Positions 33,232 to 40,205 of a DNA stretch of 40,205 bases are shown one piece after another (the stretch's first letter is position 1; every line of letters begins with the position of its first letter). Source of the DNA: Clostridiales bacterium UBA1740 (GTDB lineage Bacteria; Bacillota; Clostridia; Oscillospirales; CAG-272). The stretch lies in the NCBI GenBank assembly GCA_002315715.1, contig DCHY01000027.1:2614-42818 (forward strand), read 5' to 3'. A model generated the notes under the pieces. It was not told the DNA's origin, made no database searches, and saw only the letters and a program-made list of their open reading frames with translations. The translations under genes and the position numbers were made by a program.

Positions 33232-33502
33232 TTCTTATCGTAATCCCTTCAATACAGCCGACAATATCCAACAGTCCCTTGCCCATAATTGTCAAACGCA
33301 GATCGGAACCGCTGACACAAATTGTTCCGATTTTCGTCTTGATTTCCAAATATGCAAACGAATACTCCGATACGGATAAAACGCCAAAAAAAGTGAGCCT
33401 TTGCGTTCTCTTTTTGCAATCCGCATCCAGGCGAAAATCAATTTTTCCCATCGCGTCGATGACCGTATGTTTCGATGCATCTTTTTTCTCTTTTTGGGGC
33501 AT
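33215..33502 (-). CDS. yqfC: YabP/YqfC-family sporulation protein
   Basis: Small sporulation protein partnered with YqfD. With the start at 33502 (MPQKEKKDASKH) it has 95 residues, the usual size; the core is FFGVLSVSEYSFAYLEIKTKIGTICVSGSDLRLTIMGKGLLDIVGCIEGITI, typical of the YabP/YqfC fold. Upstream in-frame ATGs reach to 33667 but lie inside the divergent ylbJ-like gene. The SD (AAAAGAG) is weak. On the minus strand at 33527-33534 AATACAAT resembles a sigma-E -10 (consensus CATACAAT); no matching -35 is clear, so I do not list it as a promoter. Confidence 0.83.
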   Translation of the reverse strand: MPQKEKKDASKHTVIDAMGKIDFRLDADCKKRTQRLTFFGVLSVSEYSFAYLEIKTKIGTICVSGSDLRLTIMGKGLLDIVGCIEGITIRNAKNS

Positions 33503-33560
33503 GCACTTTTTTCTCTTTTCGTAAATTGTATTACAGTCTATGAGAAAGGAATCGTACTTC

Positions 33561-34487
33561 ATGCCAATTCCCACACGGGCAAAATGCATCTTTCTTTCAA
33601 GAGTACCGTTTTCGTTTTGCTTTTCTCTTTTACTCCTTTTCATCTGTCTTTCTTTTTCCTCCGTCATCGCAGACGGAATCCTTCGCGGAATGAAAGTACT
33701 TTTTTATCAAATTATCCCTAAATTGTTTCCCCTTTTCATTCTTTCGGATTATGTTTTTTCTAATATCCCCATCACACGTATTTCTTCCCTTTCGAGCTTG
33801 TTTTCCCGCGCTTTTCATATCTCCCCTGCCGCTTTTTTACCGATTGTCCTTTCCCTCATATTCGGCTTTCCCATCGGCGTCGCTTATGCGATTTCCGCAT
33901 ACCGTTATTCCGCACTCACGAAAGAAGAGGCGGAAAGAGTCATTTTGATGACTTCCTCTCCGTCTTTTGCTTTCACCGTCTTGTTTATCGGGGGGCTTTT
34001 TTCTTCGCAATCTCTCGGCGTGCTTCTTTTTGGTATCACTGTTTTCTCATCTATCGCTGTCGGTTTTTTCTTCGGCTCCAATAAGCGGGCTTCCGATACC
34101 CGACGAACCGTGTTTTTTTCTTCTTTCAGTTTTGTTTCCTCGGTGAAGGCGGCTGTCGAAAAAGTCCTCGTGGTGTGTGGGTTCATTCTTTTCTTTTTCG
34201 GCGTATGCGGTTTGCTCTTGAAATTGCCTTTCCCTTTCTCCGTTCTGTCCCTCTCGCTTTGTGAGATCACTTCATGTGCCTATTTTTTATCTTCTTTTGG
34301 CCTTTCGCGTTTTTCTTTTTCCGTATTATCTTTTTCCCTCTGTTTCTCGGGACTGTCTTTTCTTTTTCAAGGATACTCCCTATATGCCCCCTGCGGCTTT
34401 TCTTTTTCCCGTATCTTTTTCGGCAAAACCCTCTCGGGTATCATCGGTTTGCTGCTCTGTTTCTTTCTCTATCCTTTAATTGCTTAA
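33561..34487 (+). CDS. YlbJ-like sporulation integral membrane protein
   Basis: A 308-residue, very hydrophobic protein with about eight membrane segments. The nucleoside-recognition/gate pattern of YlbJ is visible: IIPKLFPLFILSDYVF, then FGFPIGVAYAISAYRYSALTKEEAERVILMTSSPSFAFTVLFIGG. About one residue in six is Phe and the coding strand is strongly pyrimidine-rich. The ATG at 33561 follows AAAGGA, whereas 33540 has no SD. It is divergent from yqfC, in agreement with a sporulation role; YlbJ is normally next to coaD, which is not here, so a paralogue such as a spore maturation protein is possible. Confidence 0.68.
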   Translation: MPIPTRAKCIFLSRVPFSFCFSLLLLFICLSFSSVIADGILRGMKVLFYQIIPKLFPLFILSDYVFSNIPITRISSLSSLFSRAFHISPAAFLPIVLSLIFGFPIGVAYAISAYRYSALTKEEAERVILMTSSPSFAFTVLFIGGLFSSQSLGVLLFGITVFSSIAVGFFFGSNKRASDTRRTVFFSSFSFVSSVKAAVEKVLVVCGFILFFFGVCGLLLKLPFPFSVLSLSLCEITSCAYFLSSFGLSRFSFSVLSFSLCFSGLSFLFQGYSLYAPCGFSFSRIFFGKTLSGIIGLLLCFFLYPLIA

Positions 34488-34521
34488 TTATGTACAAAAA
34501 GAAAATTACACTTGCTTTTAC

Positions 34522-34550
34522 TTGACAATTTTCGCATTTTTTATTAAAAT
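34522..34550 (+). promoter_or_regulatory. Promoter of the adaptor-ABC transporter operon
   Basis: TTGACA (34522-34527) and TAAAAT (34545-34550), spacer 17 bp, 30 bp before the first gene. Confidence 0.85.
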
Positions 34551-34580
34551 AATGTCAATTATAAATGGGGAGGCACTCCT

Positions 34581-35909
34581 ATGACCAATCCAATGTCTTT
34601 ATGGAAAAAAATACTTGTGATTTCCTTTTTGGTGCTCATTATAGCAGCGGCTGTCATATTGATTATTAAATTTTCATCAAAAACCGACGCTACGGGAAAC
34701 AAGAATATCGCGACGGTCTCTTTCGGCCCTCTTTCCAGCAACTTGTCGTCTAACGGCGTGATTCAAAAGATAAGCACCGATATCGACGTGCCGCTCGCCG
34801 TTGCGCTGGATGAAGGCAAAATTGACAGCGGCAGTGAAACGGCAACGCGCTCTCTTCTGCAAGCGTTCATCAACAACAACGAAGACGAGCCGCTCTTATA
34901 TCGCGTAGAATACGTCAACGAAAAATATGCAGACAAGACCTATACCGTTACTTCATCCGATCCCGACGAAGTCATCATGACCTTAAAACCGGTCACCATT
35001 GACTACACCGAGGCGGCTTTGGCTCGTGAAACGGATTTTCACAACGGCTTTACCAATGCGGAAACGCTTTTGGATTACTTTATCGACCGTGATACCGGGT
35101 ATTTGAAGGTGCAAAACTTTGCCGACACCTACGTAACGGAAGAAACCGATACTTCAAAATGGGTATCCATCACGACCGGCGACCTCACCGACCGCTTAAA
35201 AGGAAGCATCAAACATATCGACACGTTTTCATATACTCTCAGCGCCATTTCCGCCAACGAAGACGATTATCTGAAAATTAACGACAACGTGATGCACATC
35301 GCTTTTGAAGAATGGTTCACCGTCTTTTCCTTGAGCGAATACGACGTATCTCCCATCAACAGCCGTATGAATAACGGTGAAAAAGTCTATGCCTCGGTCG
35401 GCATTAACGCCTTGAATGCTAATAAGGTAGTCGCCGAAATCACCGAAATCAAAACCGGCAGCAACGTTTCGGGCGTTTCTTATTTCAGCCTTTACGCACG
35501 CTTGGTCTTCCCGAAAATTGAGACGAATGAAGACGGAAACGAGGTCGGCAATTACTCCTACTACAGTGACGATCTGGATGAAAAGACCGTCGAGAACCTC
35601 GGCATTGATTTGACGAAAAACGTGCAAAAGGAAGAGTTGCTTTCCAACTATTCCGTTACCATCACGGCACAAAAAACCGTTGTAAACGATAAACTTATCG
35701 TTCCAACCAAGTGTATTTACTACAACGACACGAAAGAACCCTACGTTCTCACCGTGGACGCAGAAAACAAAGAAACACGCGTCTACATTGAAATCATCCT
35801 TTCTACGGGTAAAGACGCCGCAGTCTCTCCCGTGAGCGGATACAACTTAAAAGAAGGCGATGCCATTCGCTATACGGCGGAAGAATCCCTTCTCAGTTCT
35901 CTGTTCTGA
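34581..35909 (+). CDS. Membrane-anchored adaptor protein (MacA/HlyD-like, divergent)
   Basis: A 442-residue protein with an N-terminal membrane anchor (residues 8-30, KILVISFLVLIIAAAVILII) and an extracytoplasmic remainder. The opening VSFGPLSSNLSSNGVIQK resembles the first strand of membrane-fusion proteins, and the end (KLIVPTKCIYYNDTKEPYVLTVDAENKETRVYIEIILSTGKDAAVSPVSGYNLKEGDAI) matches the membrane-proximal domain of MacA-type adaptors. The usual coiled coil and lipoyl half-motifs are not obvious; residues 65-230 are acidic and unfamiliar. SD GGGGAGG. It overlaps the ABC ATPase by 1 nt, which supports an adaptor role for that transporter. Confidence 0.75.
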   Translation: MTNPMSLWKKILVISFLVLIIAAAVILIIKFSSKTDATGNKNIATVSFGPLSSNLSSNGVIQKISTDIDVPLAVALDEGKIDSGSETATRSLLQAFINNNEDEPLLYRVEYVNEKYADKTYTVTSSDPDEVIMTLKPVTIDYTEAALARETDFHNGFTNAETLLDYFIDRDTGYLKVQNFADTYVTEETDTSKWVSITTGDLTDRLKGSIKHIDTFSYTLSAISANEDDYLKINDNVMHIAFEEWFTVFSLSEYDVSPINSRMNNGEKVYASVGINALNANKVVAEITEIKTGSNVSGVSYFSLYARLVFPKIETNEDGNEVGNYSYYSDDLDEKTVENLGIDLTKNVQKEELLSNYSVTITAQKTVVNDKLIVPTKCIYYNDTKEPYVLTVDAENKETRVYIEIILSTGKDAAVSPVSGYNLKEGDAIRYTAEESLLSSLF

Positions 35910-36655
35910 TGAGCAACGACGAAATCCTCTTGGAACTTCGGGATATCAAAAAAACCTACCGCATGGGTGAAGTTTCCTTTCCGGTTCTGCACGGCATTTC
36001 TCTATCGGTGAAAAAAGGAGAATTCGTATCGATTCTCGGTCCGTCGGGTTCCGGCAAATCCACCCTTATGAACATTATCGGGTTTCTCGACAAGCCCGAC
36101 AGCGGTGAATATAACCTACTCGGTCGTGCCGTTTCTTCCCTCTCGGAGCGGGAAATGGCGAAACTCCGAAACGAAACCATCGGTTTTATCTTTCAAAATT
36201 TTCAACTTTTGCCGCGCCTTTCTTCCATTGACAACGTCCTTTTACCGCTATTCTACGGAAAAGTCCCCAAAAAAGAGAGACTGCCCCGTGCCAAGAACGA
36301 ACTCGCGCGCGTTGGTCTTTCCGAGAAGACGGAAAATCTTCCGAAGCAACTGTCGGGAGGTCAGCAGCAGCGCGTTGCGATTGCGAGAGCCCTCGTGACG
36401 CATCCTTCCTTATTGCTTTGCGATGAGCCTACGGGTGCGCTCGACCGCAATACCGGCACCCAAATCATGGAGATTTTCAAAGAACTCAACCGTGACGGCA
36501 TGACCATAGTCATGATTACCCACGACAGAAGAATCGCCGCCTATGCCTCGCGAACCGTCCATATTATCGACGGCAACCTGTATTCCGCTGAAGAATACGA
36601 CGCGATGATGGAAAAAGACATCGCCTCTGTCGAAGGAGGTAACGCGCATGATTGA
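35909..36655 (+). CDS. ABC transporter ATP-binding protein (MacB/LolD type)
   Basis: A 248-residue ATPase that powers the adjacent permease. Motifs: Walker A GPSGSGKST (44-52), Q-loop FIFQNFQLLPRLS, signature LSGGQ (148-152), Walker B LLLCDEPTGALD and switch ITHD. The pattern is that of the LolD/MacB/FtsE group, which works by mechanotransmission rather than by transport through the membrane. It overlaps the permease gene by 8 nt. Confidence 0.95.
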   Translation: MSNDEILLELRDIKKTYRMGEVSFPVLHGISLSVKKGEFVSILGPSGSGKSTLMNIIGFLDKPDSGEYNLLGRAVSSLSEREMAKLRNETIGFIFQNFQLLPRLSSIDNVLLPLFYGKVPKKERLPRAKNELARVGLSEKTENLPKQLSGGQQQRVAIARALVTHPSLLLCDEPTGALDRNTGTQIMEIFKELNRDGMTIVMITHDRRIAAYASRTVHIIDGNLYSAEEYDAMMEKDIASVEGGNAHD

Positions 36656-37859
36656 CTTTTTCTCGATGGTGAAGATGAGTTTCACCAACTTAAAAAACAA
36701 CGCCATGCGTACGTTTTTAACCATGCTCGGCGTCATCATCGGTATCGCCTCCGTCATTGCTCTATTGACCATCGGACAAGGCGTCACCAACTCCGTGATT
36801 GACAAAATCTCGGGGCTCGGCGGCAACAATTTGACGGTTTCCATCAATAATAGAAATGTAAAGAAAGGCTTCTCCGAATCGGAGCTGCAAAGGTTCGCCG
36901 ACATTGACGGCGTCAGCGGTGTCTCCCCGAGTCTTACCGCATCCAAAATGATCGTCCTCATGCCGGAACTCACCACCGCCAAGTACGACGGTATCTACAC
37001 GACCTCGTCCCGGATCATGGGCGTGAGCGAATACTATTTTTTGAGCAGTAACAATCAAAAAGGCGTTGCGTACGGCCGCGGCATTTCTTCCTATGATATT
37101 GCCTACAGTACCAACGTCTGCGTTTTGGGATACGAGCGTTGGCAAAAACTCTACGGTAACTATTTGCCTATCGGCGAGACCATCAAAATCGAAAACGTTG
37201 AATTCACGGTTATCGGTATTATGAATAAGACGATAGGTCTTGACACCTCCTCCAACAACGCCATTTTGGTTCCCTACTCCTCCGCCATCAACAGTTTGAA
37301 AACGGGATTGCCTACCTCCATCGACGTTTATTTTGAAAGTGCGGAAGTCAGTGACAGCGTGATAGTCGCCGTGGATGCCCTTTGCGCGGAACTGTTGAAT
37401 TCATCCGACGGCAAAGACTATTCACTCGTCAACCAAAAAGAAGTGACCGACGTCGTTTTGACGGTTACCGACCTGGTTCTCGGTATGCTCGCCGGCATCG
37501 CCGTTATTTCTCTCATCGTCGGCGGTATCGGTATCATGAACATGATGCTCGTCACCGTAACCGAAAGAACTGCCGAAATCGGTCTCAGAAAAGCGCTAGG
37601 TGCTCGCCCCTCCGTCATTCTCTCTCAATTTTTGACCGAATCCGTCATTCTCAGTTCGATAGGCGGCATTCTCGGCATCGGGCTTGGCATGCTCATTTCC
37701 TATCTTGCGTCTCTCTTGATAGGATACACCTTTACCTACAGCGTTTCGACGATTCTTCTCGCCGCCGTCTTTTCCGTGTTTGTCGGTATCGTATTCGGTA
37801 TTCTTCCGGCAAGGAGAGCGGCAGCCCTCAATCCCATCGACGCTTTACGGGCACAGTAA
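36648..37859 (+). CDS. MacB-like ABC transporter permease (FtsX domain)
   Basis: A 403-residue permease with the MacB layout: one N-terminal helix (about residues 20-45, RTFLTMLGVIIGIASVIALLTIG), a large extracytoplasmic domain (50-270) and three C-terminal helices within the FtsX domain, including VGGIGIMNMMLVTVTERTAEIGLRKALGA and the end ILPARRAAALNPIDALRAQ. SD AGGAGG. Together with the adaptor and ATPase it forms an export or stress-sensing complex; in Gram-positives such systems often handle antimicrobial peptides, but no sensor kinase is next to it and the substrate is unknown. Confidence 0.93.
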   Translation: MIDFFSMVKMSFTNLKNNAMRTFLTMLGVIIGIASVIALLTIGQGVTNSVIDKISGLGGNNLTVSINNRNVKKGFSESELQRFADIDGVSGVSPSLTASKMIVLMPELTTAKYDGIYTTSSRIMGVSEYYFLSSNNQKGVAYGRGISSYDIAYSTNVCVLGYERWQKLYGNYLPIGETIKIENVEFTVIGIMNKTIGLDTSSNNAILVPYSSAINSLKTGLPTSIDVYFESAEVSDSVIVAVDALCAELLNSSDGKDYSLVNQKEVTDVVLTVTDLVLGMLAGIAVISLIVGGIGIMNMMLVTVTERTAEIGLRKALGARPSVILSQFLTESVILSSIGGILGIGLGMLISYLASLLIGYTFTYSVSTILLAAVFSVFVGIVFGILPARRAAALNPIDALRAQ

Positions 37860-37875
37860 TTTTGTCAGCAAAACA

Positions 37876-37910
37876 AAAAGCGACACGCATCTGCGTGCCG
37901 CTTTTCTTTT
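37876..37910. terminator. Terminator between the ABC permease and the convergent lipoprotein
   Basis: Stem AAAAGCG-A-CACGC (37876-37888) with GCGTG-C-CGCTTTT (37893-37905), one A-C mismatch, 4-nt loop, T-run after. The A-tract on the 5' side gives T on the minus strand, so it can serve both genes. Confidence 0.87.
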
Positions 37911-37918
37911 AGATTATT

Positions 37919-39535
37919 TTATTTGGTCAAATATGCGTTTTGAGAAATGTTGTACCAAGCGATAAGAAGTTCGCCAAGATACGTGTCGGCCTCGGTCGGA
38001 TACTCGTAAACCTTGGTTTCAATTTCAACTTGGTAGGTGTCGCCGGAATAATCAATGATTTCCTTGCCCTTTTCGTTGAGAACGAAGTTACCCTGAGCGT
38101 CTTTGAGATACTTGATTTCGCCGGAAGTACCGGAGACTCCGGTGTCCTTCACTTCTTCGCGCTCAGCCTTGAGCAATTCCAAGTCTTCAGCGGAAATGGT
38201 GCGACCTGCGGCAAAGGCTCTGATGTAATCAAGAGCGCTGTAGGTCAAGCTTTCAATCGCATTGTTTTCTTCATCGTAGATGGTAAGGGTGTACTCTTTG
38301 TCAAGCGTCGTGAAAGTCAAGGCGTCGGTCTTAACCAAGTAGTATACGGTCTGTTCGAATTCATCGGCGTTGGAAATCAAACTCTGGATGCTGTTGTTCA
38401 AAACGGTTTCGGCATCTACGCTGTTTGCCGGTGTTTCGACGACTTTCAAGAGATTCTTCTCGGTGATACGATAATCGTTCAAACGAACGTCGTATTCGAT
38501 ATCATCGTCAGGATTTACGTTAGCAAGTGCCAAGCGGAATACGAGAACGGGAGAAGTGCCCGTGAAGTCTACGTAAACGCCGGCGATGTAATTCTTCAAT
38601 TTGTCGATATTCTTGGTTTCGGGAGTAAGTTCAAAAACTTTCGTCGCATCGGGAACCGTAAAGCCCTCGACAACGGCAGCGGCAATCGTCTCGTTGACGG
38701 TCTCGTAAGGAATGACGTCTGGCATGGGAGGAAGTGCGGGTGCTACGGGTGCTTCTTCGGTCAAACCTTTCTGATATTTCGCATATGCGTTACCGTATGC
38801 AACGAACGCGTCATAGTAATCTTCAACGACTTTCTTGTCCTGCGTCTTCACTGCGGTGAGACCGGCGATATAGTTGTTAAGAGCCGTAGAATACGTTTCG
38901 AGGAGCGTTACGACCTCTTCCAATTCTGCGCTCTGTGCGGAAACGGCGTCAAAATAGGCGTCAAAGGTGTAATTCTGTACGTCACAGAAAGTACCGCCCT
39001 TCGCCAAATTCTTGGTATTAGCCAAGCTGATGACGATGGTGGAGTCTTTTCCGATAACCGAAACGGGAACGGAAACGTATTCAAAGCAGAATACGTCGGC
39101 ACCGATCTCGGCGCTGGTGGCATTCTTCGTACCGTAACCGACACCGGTTTTGTTCGCACGGGTGAAGGTGATAACGGGAGGATCGCTCAGCGAGTTCGTC
39201 GGAGCGGACGGAGCGGCGTAAACGCGAAGAGTCAAGGTTTTATTCATTTCTACCTGAACGGCTTTGATAGCGCCGCAGTCGGTAAGCGTGATGAGGGGGA
39301 ACTGAAGAACGTACGTGTTCTTATCCGCTTTTCCTTCCGGATCGGGAATCTCAATGGGATCCTCGGCGACCGGTTGGGGATCGTTGTTCACGGGATCGTT
39401 GTTCGCGGGTGTTTCGTCGGCGGGGGTATCTTCTCCGAAGCCGACCTGTGCGAGGAGGTCAGAGACCGAGCAAGAGCAAAGCACAAGCATAACCGCCATG
39501 CAAAGTGCGAGGAGAGCAAGCAATGATTTTTTCAT
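37919..39535 (-). CDS. Large uncharacterised lipoprotein
   Basis: A 538-residue secreted protein with a lipoprotein signal peptide (MKKSLLALLALCMAVMLVLCSC, lipid-modified cysteine probably residue 22). A Pro/Asn/Asp-rich linker follows (residues 35-70, repeats of ANNDP/VNNDP), then a beta-rich segment (70-185), a helical part (about 190-265, ending in EEAPVAPALPPMP), and a C-terminal mixed domain. I recognise no family. The protein is acidic. It has its own promoter and the SD AAAGG. Its neighbours are a convergent ABC exporter and divergent ppdK, neither of which suggests a role; surface attachment or substrate binding is a guess. Confidence 0.82.
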   Translation of the reverse strand: MKKSLLALLALCMAVMLVLCSCSVSDLLAQVGFGEDTPADETPANNDPVNNDPQPVAEDPIEIPDPEGKADKNTYVLQFPLITLTDCGAIKAVQVEMNKTLTLRVYAAPSAPTNSLSDPPVITFTRANKTGVGYGTKNATSAEIGADVFCFEYVSVPVSVIGKDSTIVISLANTKNLAKGGTFCDVQNYTFDAYFDAVSAQSAELEEVVTLLETYSTALNNYIAGLTAVKTQDKKVVEDYYDAFVAYGNAYAKYQKGLTEEAPVAPALPPMPDVIPYETVNETIAAAVVEGFTVPDATKVFELTPETKNIDKLKNYIAGVYVDFTGTSPVLVFRLALANVNPDDDIEYDVRLNDYRITEKNLLKVVETPANSVDAETVLNNSIQSLISNADEFEQTVYYLVKTDALTFTTLDKEYTLTIYDEENNAIESLTYSALDYIRAFAAGRTISAEDLELLKAEREEVKDTGVSGTSGEIKYLKDAQGNFVLNEKGKEIIDYSGDTYQVEIETKVYEYPTEADTYLGELLIAWYNISQNAYLTK

Positions 39536-39569
39536 ATTTGTATACCTTTCTTATTTTTCTTGCGTCTTT

Positions 39570-39598
39570 ATTATATAATTTGCGCGCCCTCGCGTCAA
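39570..39598 (-). promoter_or_regulatory. Promoter of the large lipoprotein
   Basis: Minus-strand TTGACG (39593-39598) and TATAAT (39570-39575), spacer 17 bp, 35 bp before the start. Confidence 0.85.
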
Positions 39599-39872
39599 GG
39601 CGTTTTCGTGAAAAACGGCATTTTCGACTATCCTTAACGTTTCTTTTTGGATATTATTCACAAAAAAATAAAGAAGACGAAAAATTCCACGAAATACAGA
39701 GTGCGGCACAAGCATAAAAACAGCCGAAAATGCATAAAACTTTCCTTATTTTTTAGTTTTTTTCGGAAAACTATGGAAATTTGATATTTTATGTGCTATA
39801 ATATCCAAGATATGATACGCGTAAAAGTGTGTCTTTAATGTTTGATATCAAAATTTTATATGGAGGGTACTT
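39599..39872. other. Intergenic region before ppdK
   Basis: AT-rich gap without a gene. It holds a distant 9-bp inverted repeat, GCATTTTCG (39618-39626) against CGAAAATGC (39725-39733), which may be chance, the ppdK promoter and a leader of about 65 nt without a clear hairpin. Confidence 0.5.
39794..39802 (+). promoter_or_regulatory. Extended -10 promoter of ppdK
   Basis: TGC directly followed by TATAAT (39797-39802) forms an extended -10. No good -35 lies 17 bp upstream. Confidence 0.65.
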
Positions 39873-40205
39873 ATGAGCAACAAGTACGTTTATCTCTTCT
39901 CCGAGGGTAACAAAGACATGAGAAACCTGCTCGGCGGTAAAGGTGCAAACCTCGCCGAAATGACCAACATCGGTCTTCCTGTTCCTCAGGGCTTCACCAT
40001 CACGACCGAAGCCTGCACCAAATACTACGAAGACGGTCGTAAAATCAACGACGAAATCATGGCTGAGATCATGGAATACGTCGCAAAAATGGAAAAAATC
40101 AACGGCAAGAAATTCGGCGATTTGAACAATCCCCTTCTCGTTTCCGTTCGTTCCGGTGCCCGTGCATCCATGCCCGGTATGATGGATACCATCCTTAACC
40201 TTGGT
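39873..40205 (+). CDS. ppdK: Pyruvate, phosphate dikinase (5' part, cut by window)
   Basis: Interconverts pyruvate, ATP and phosphate with phosphoenolpyruvate, AMP and pyrophosphate; in clostridia it often runs in the glycolytic direction. Only the first 111 residues lie in the window, but they match the nucleotide-binding domain: MSNKYVYLFSEGNKDMRNLLGGKGANLAEMTNIGLPVPQGFTITTEAC and, at the edge, VSVRSGARASMPGMMDTILNLG. The ATG at 39873 has GGAGGG at good spacing. The catalytic histidine and PEP domains are beyond the edge. Confidence 0.96.
   Translation, partial: MSNKYVYLFSEGNKDMRNLLGGKGANLAEMTNIGLPVPQGFTITTEACTKYYEDGRKINDEIMAEIMEYVAKMEKINGKKFGDLNNPLLVSVRSGARASMPGMMDTILNLG

Noticed and set aside
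37940..39526. Plus-strand open frame of 528 codons opposite the large lipoprotein
   Set aside because: It is antisense to a gene with signal peptide, SD and promoter. Its product is rich in Gly, Arg and Cys in no pattern, has no SD, and comes from codon bias of the real gene.
1..40205. CRISPR arrays, insertion sequences, phage genes or toxin-antitoxin pairs
   Set aside because: No evenly spaced direct repeats, transposase, integrase or capsid-like proteins were seen.

Overview
The window looks like a chromosomal segment of a low-to-moderate GC Firmicute, most likely an uncultured, possibly spore-forming member of the Clostridia. The reasons are the sporulation genes yqfC, yqfD and a ylbJ-like gene, the Firmicute gene orders ylxM-ffh-rpsP-khpA, rpsF-ssb-rpsR, lepA-hemW and phoH-ybeY-era-recO, a SAM-I riboswitch in front of metK, strong SD sequences, sigma-A type promoters and pyruvate phosphate dikinase. 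I see no insertion sequence, prophage, CRISPR array or plasmid function. The identification rests on reading the proteins and was not checked against a database.

Layout. 1-6431 (minus): recD2 (cut by the window edge), metK under a SAM-I riboswitch with its own terminator, efp, an M24 peptidase, an endonuclease-IV-like TIM barrel protein and the YqeG phosphatase. 6536-7858 (plus): rpsF-ssb-rpsR with a structured leader. 7873-10385 (minus): dGTPase-like HD protein, rpsT and an unknown lipoprotein. 10501-12833 (plus): ylxM-ffh-rpsP-khpA. 12926-14419 (plus): a lone glycerol kinase. 14464-16087 (minus): PHP-type histidinol phosphatase and rsmA. Then tRNA-Thr(CGT) on plus and tRNA-Gly(CCC) on minus. 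16559-19776 (minus): a Ca2+-type P-ATPase, a structured RNA that I read as 6S RNA, and a DUF1292 protein. 19837-25709 (minus): a five-gene operon of a degenerate prephenate-dehydratase/ACT protein, a TSCPD protein, a phosphosugar mutase, lepA and hemW. tRNA-Leu(CAA) follows on plus. 26032-33502 (minus): yqfC-yqfD-phoH-ybeY-era-recO-mutS2 and a small membrane protein. 33561-37859 (plus): the ylbJ-like gene, then a MacA/MacB-like adaptor, ATPase and permease operon. 37919-39535 (minus): a large lipoprotein. 39873 to the end (plus): the start of ppdK.

Most of the content is housekeeping: translation (S6, S16, S18, S20, EF-P, LepA, Ffh, RsmA, YbeY, Era, three tRNAs), DNA upkeep (RecD2, SSB, RecO, MutS2, dGTPase) and central metabolism (MetK, GlpK, phosphosugar mutase, PpdK). 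Genes in the operons are tightly packed with 1-17 nt overlaps (ATGA, TAATG). Promoters are near consensus with 17-bp spacers, and several terminators sit between convergent genes and can serve both.

The items least explained by known biology are the prephenate-dehydratase-like protein that has lost its second lobe and its catalytic Thr-Arg-Phe triad but kept an ACT domain; the tRNA-Gly promoter that lies inside an 11-bp inverted repeat; the 6S-like RNA between DUF1292 and the Ca2+-ATPase; the rpsF leader; and two lipoproteins and one membrane protein with no recognisable family. I did not find a convincing new multi-gene system.
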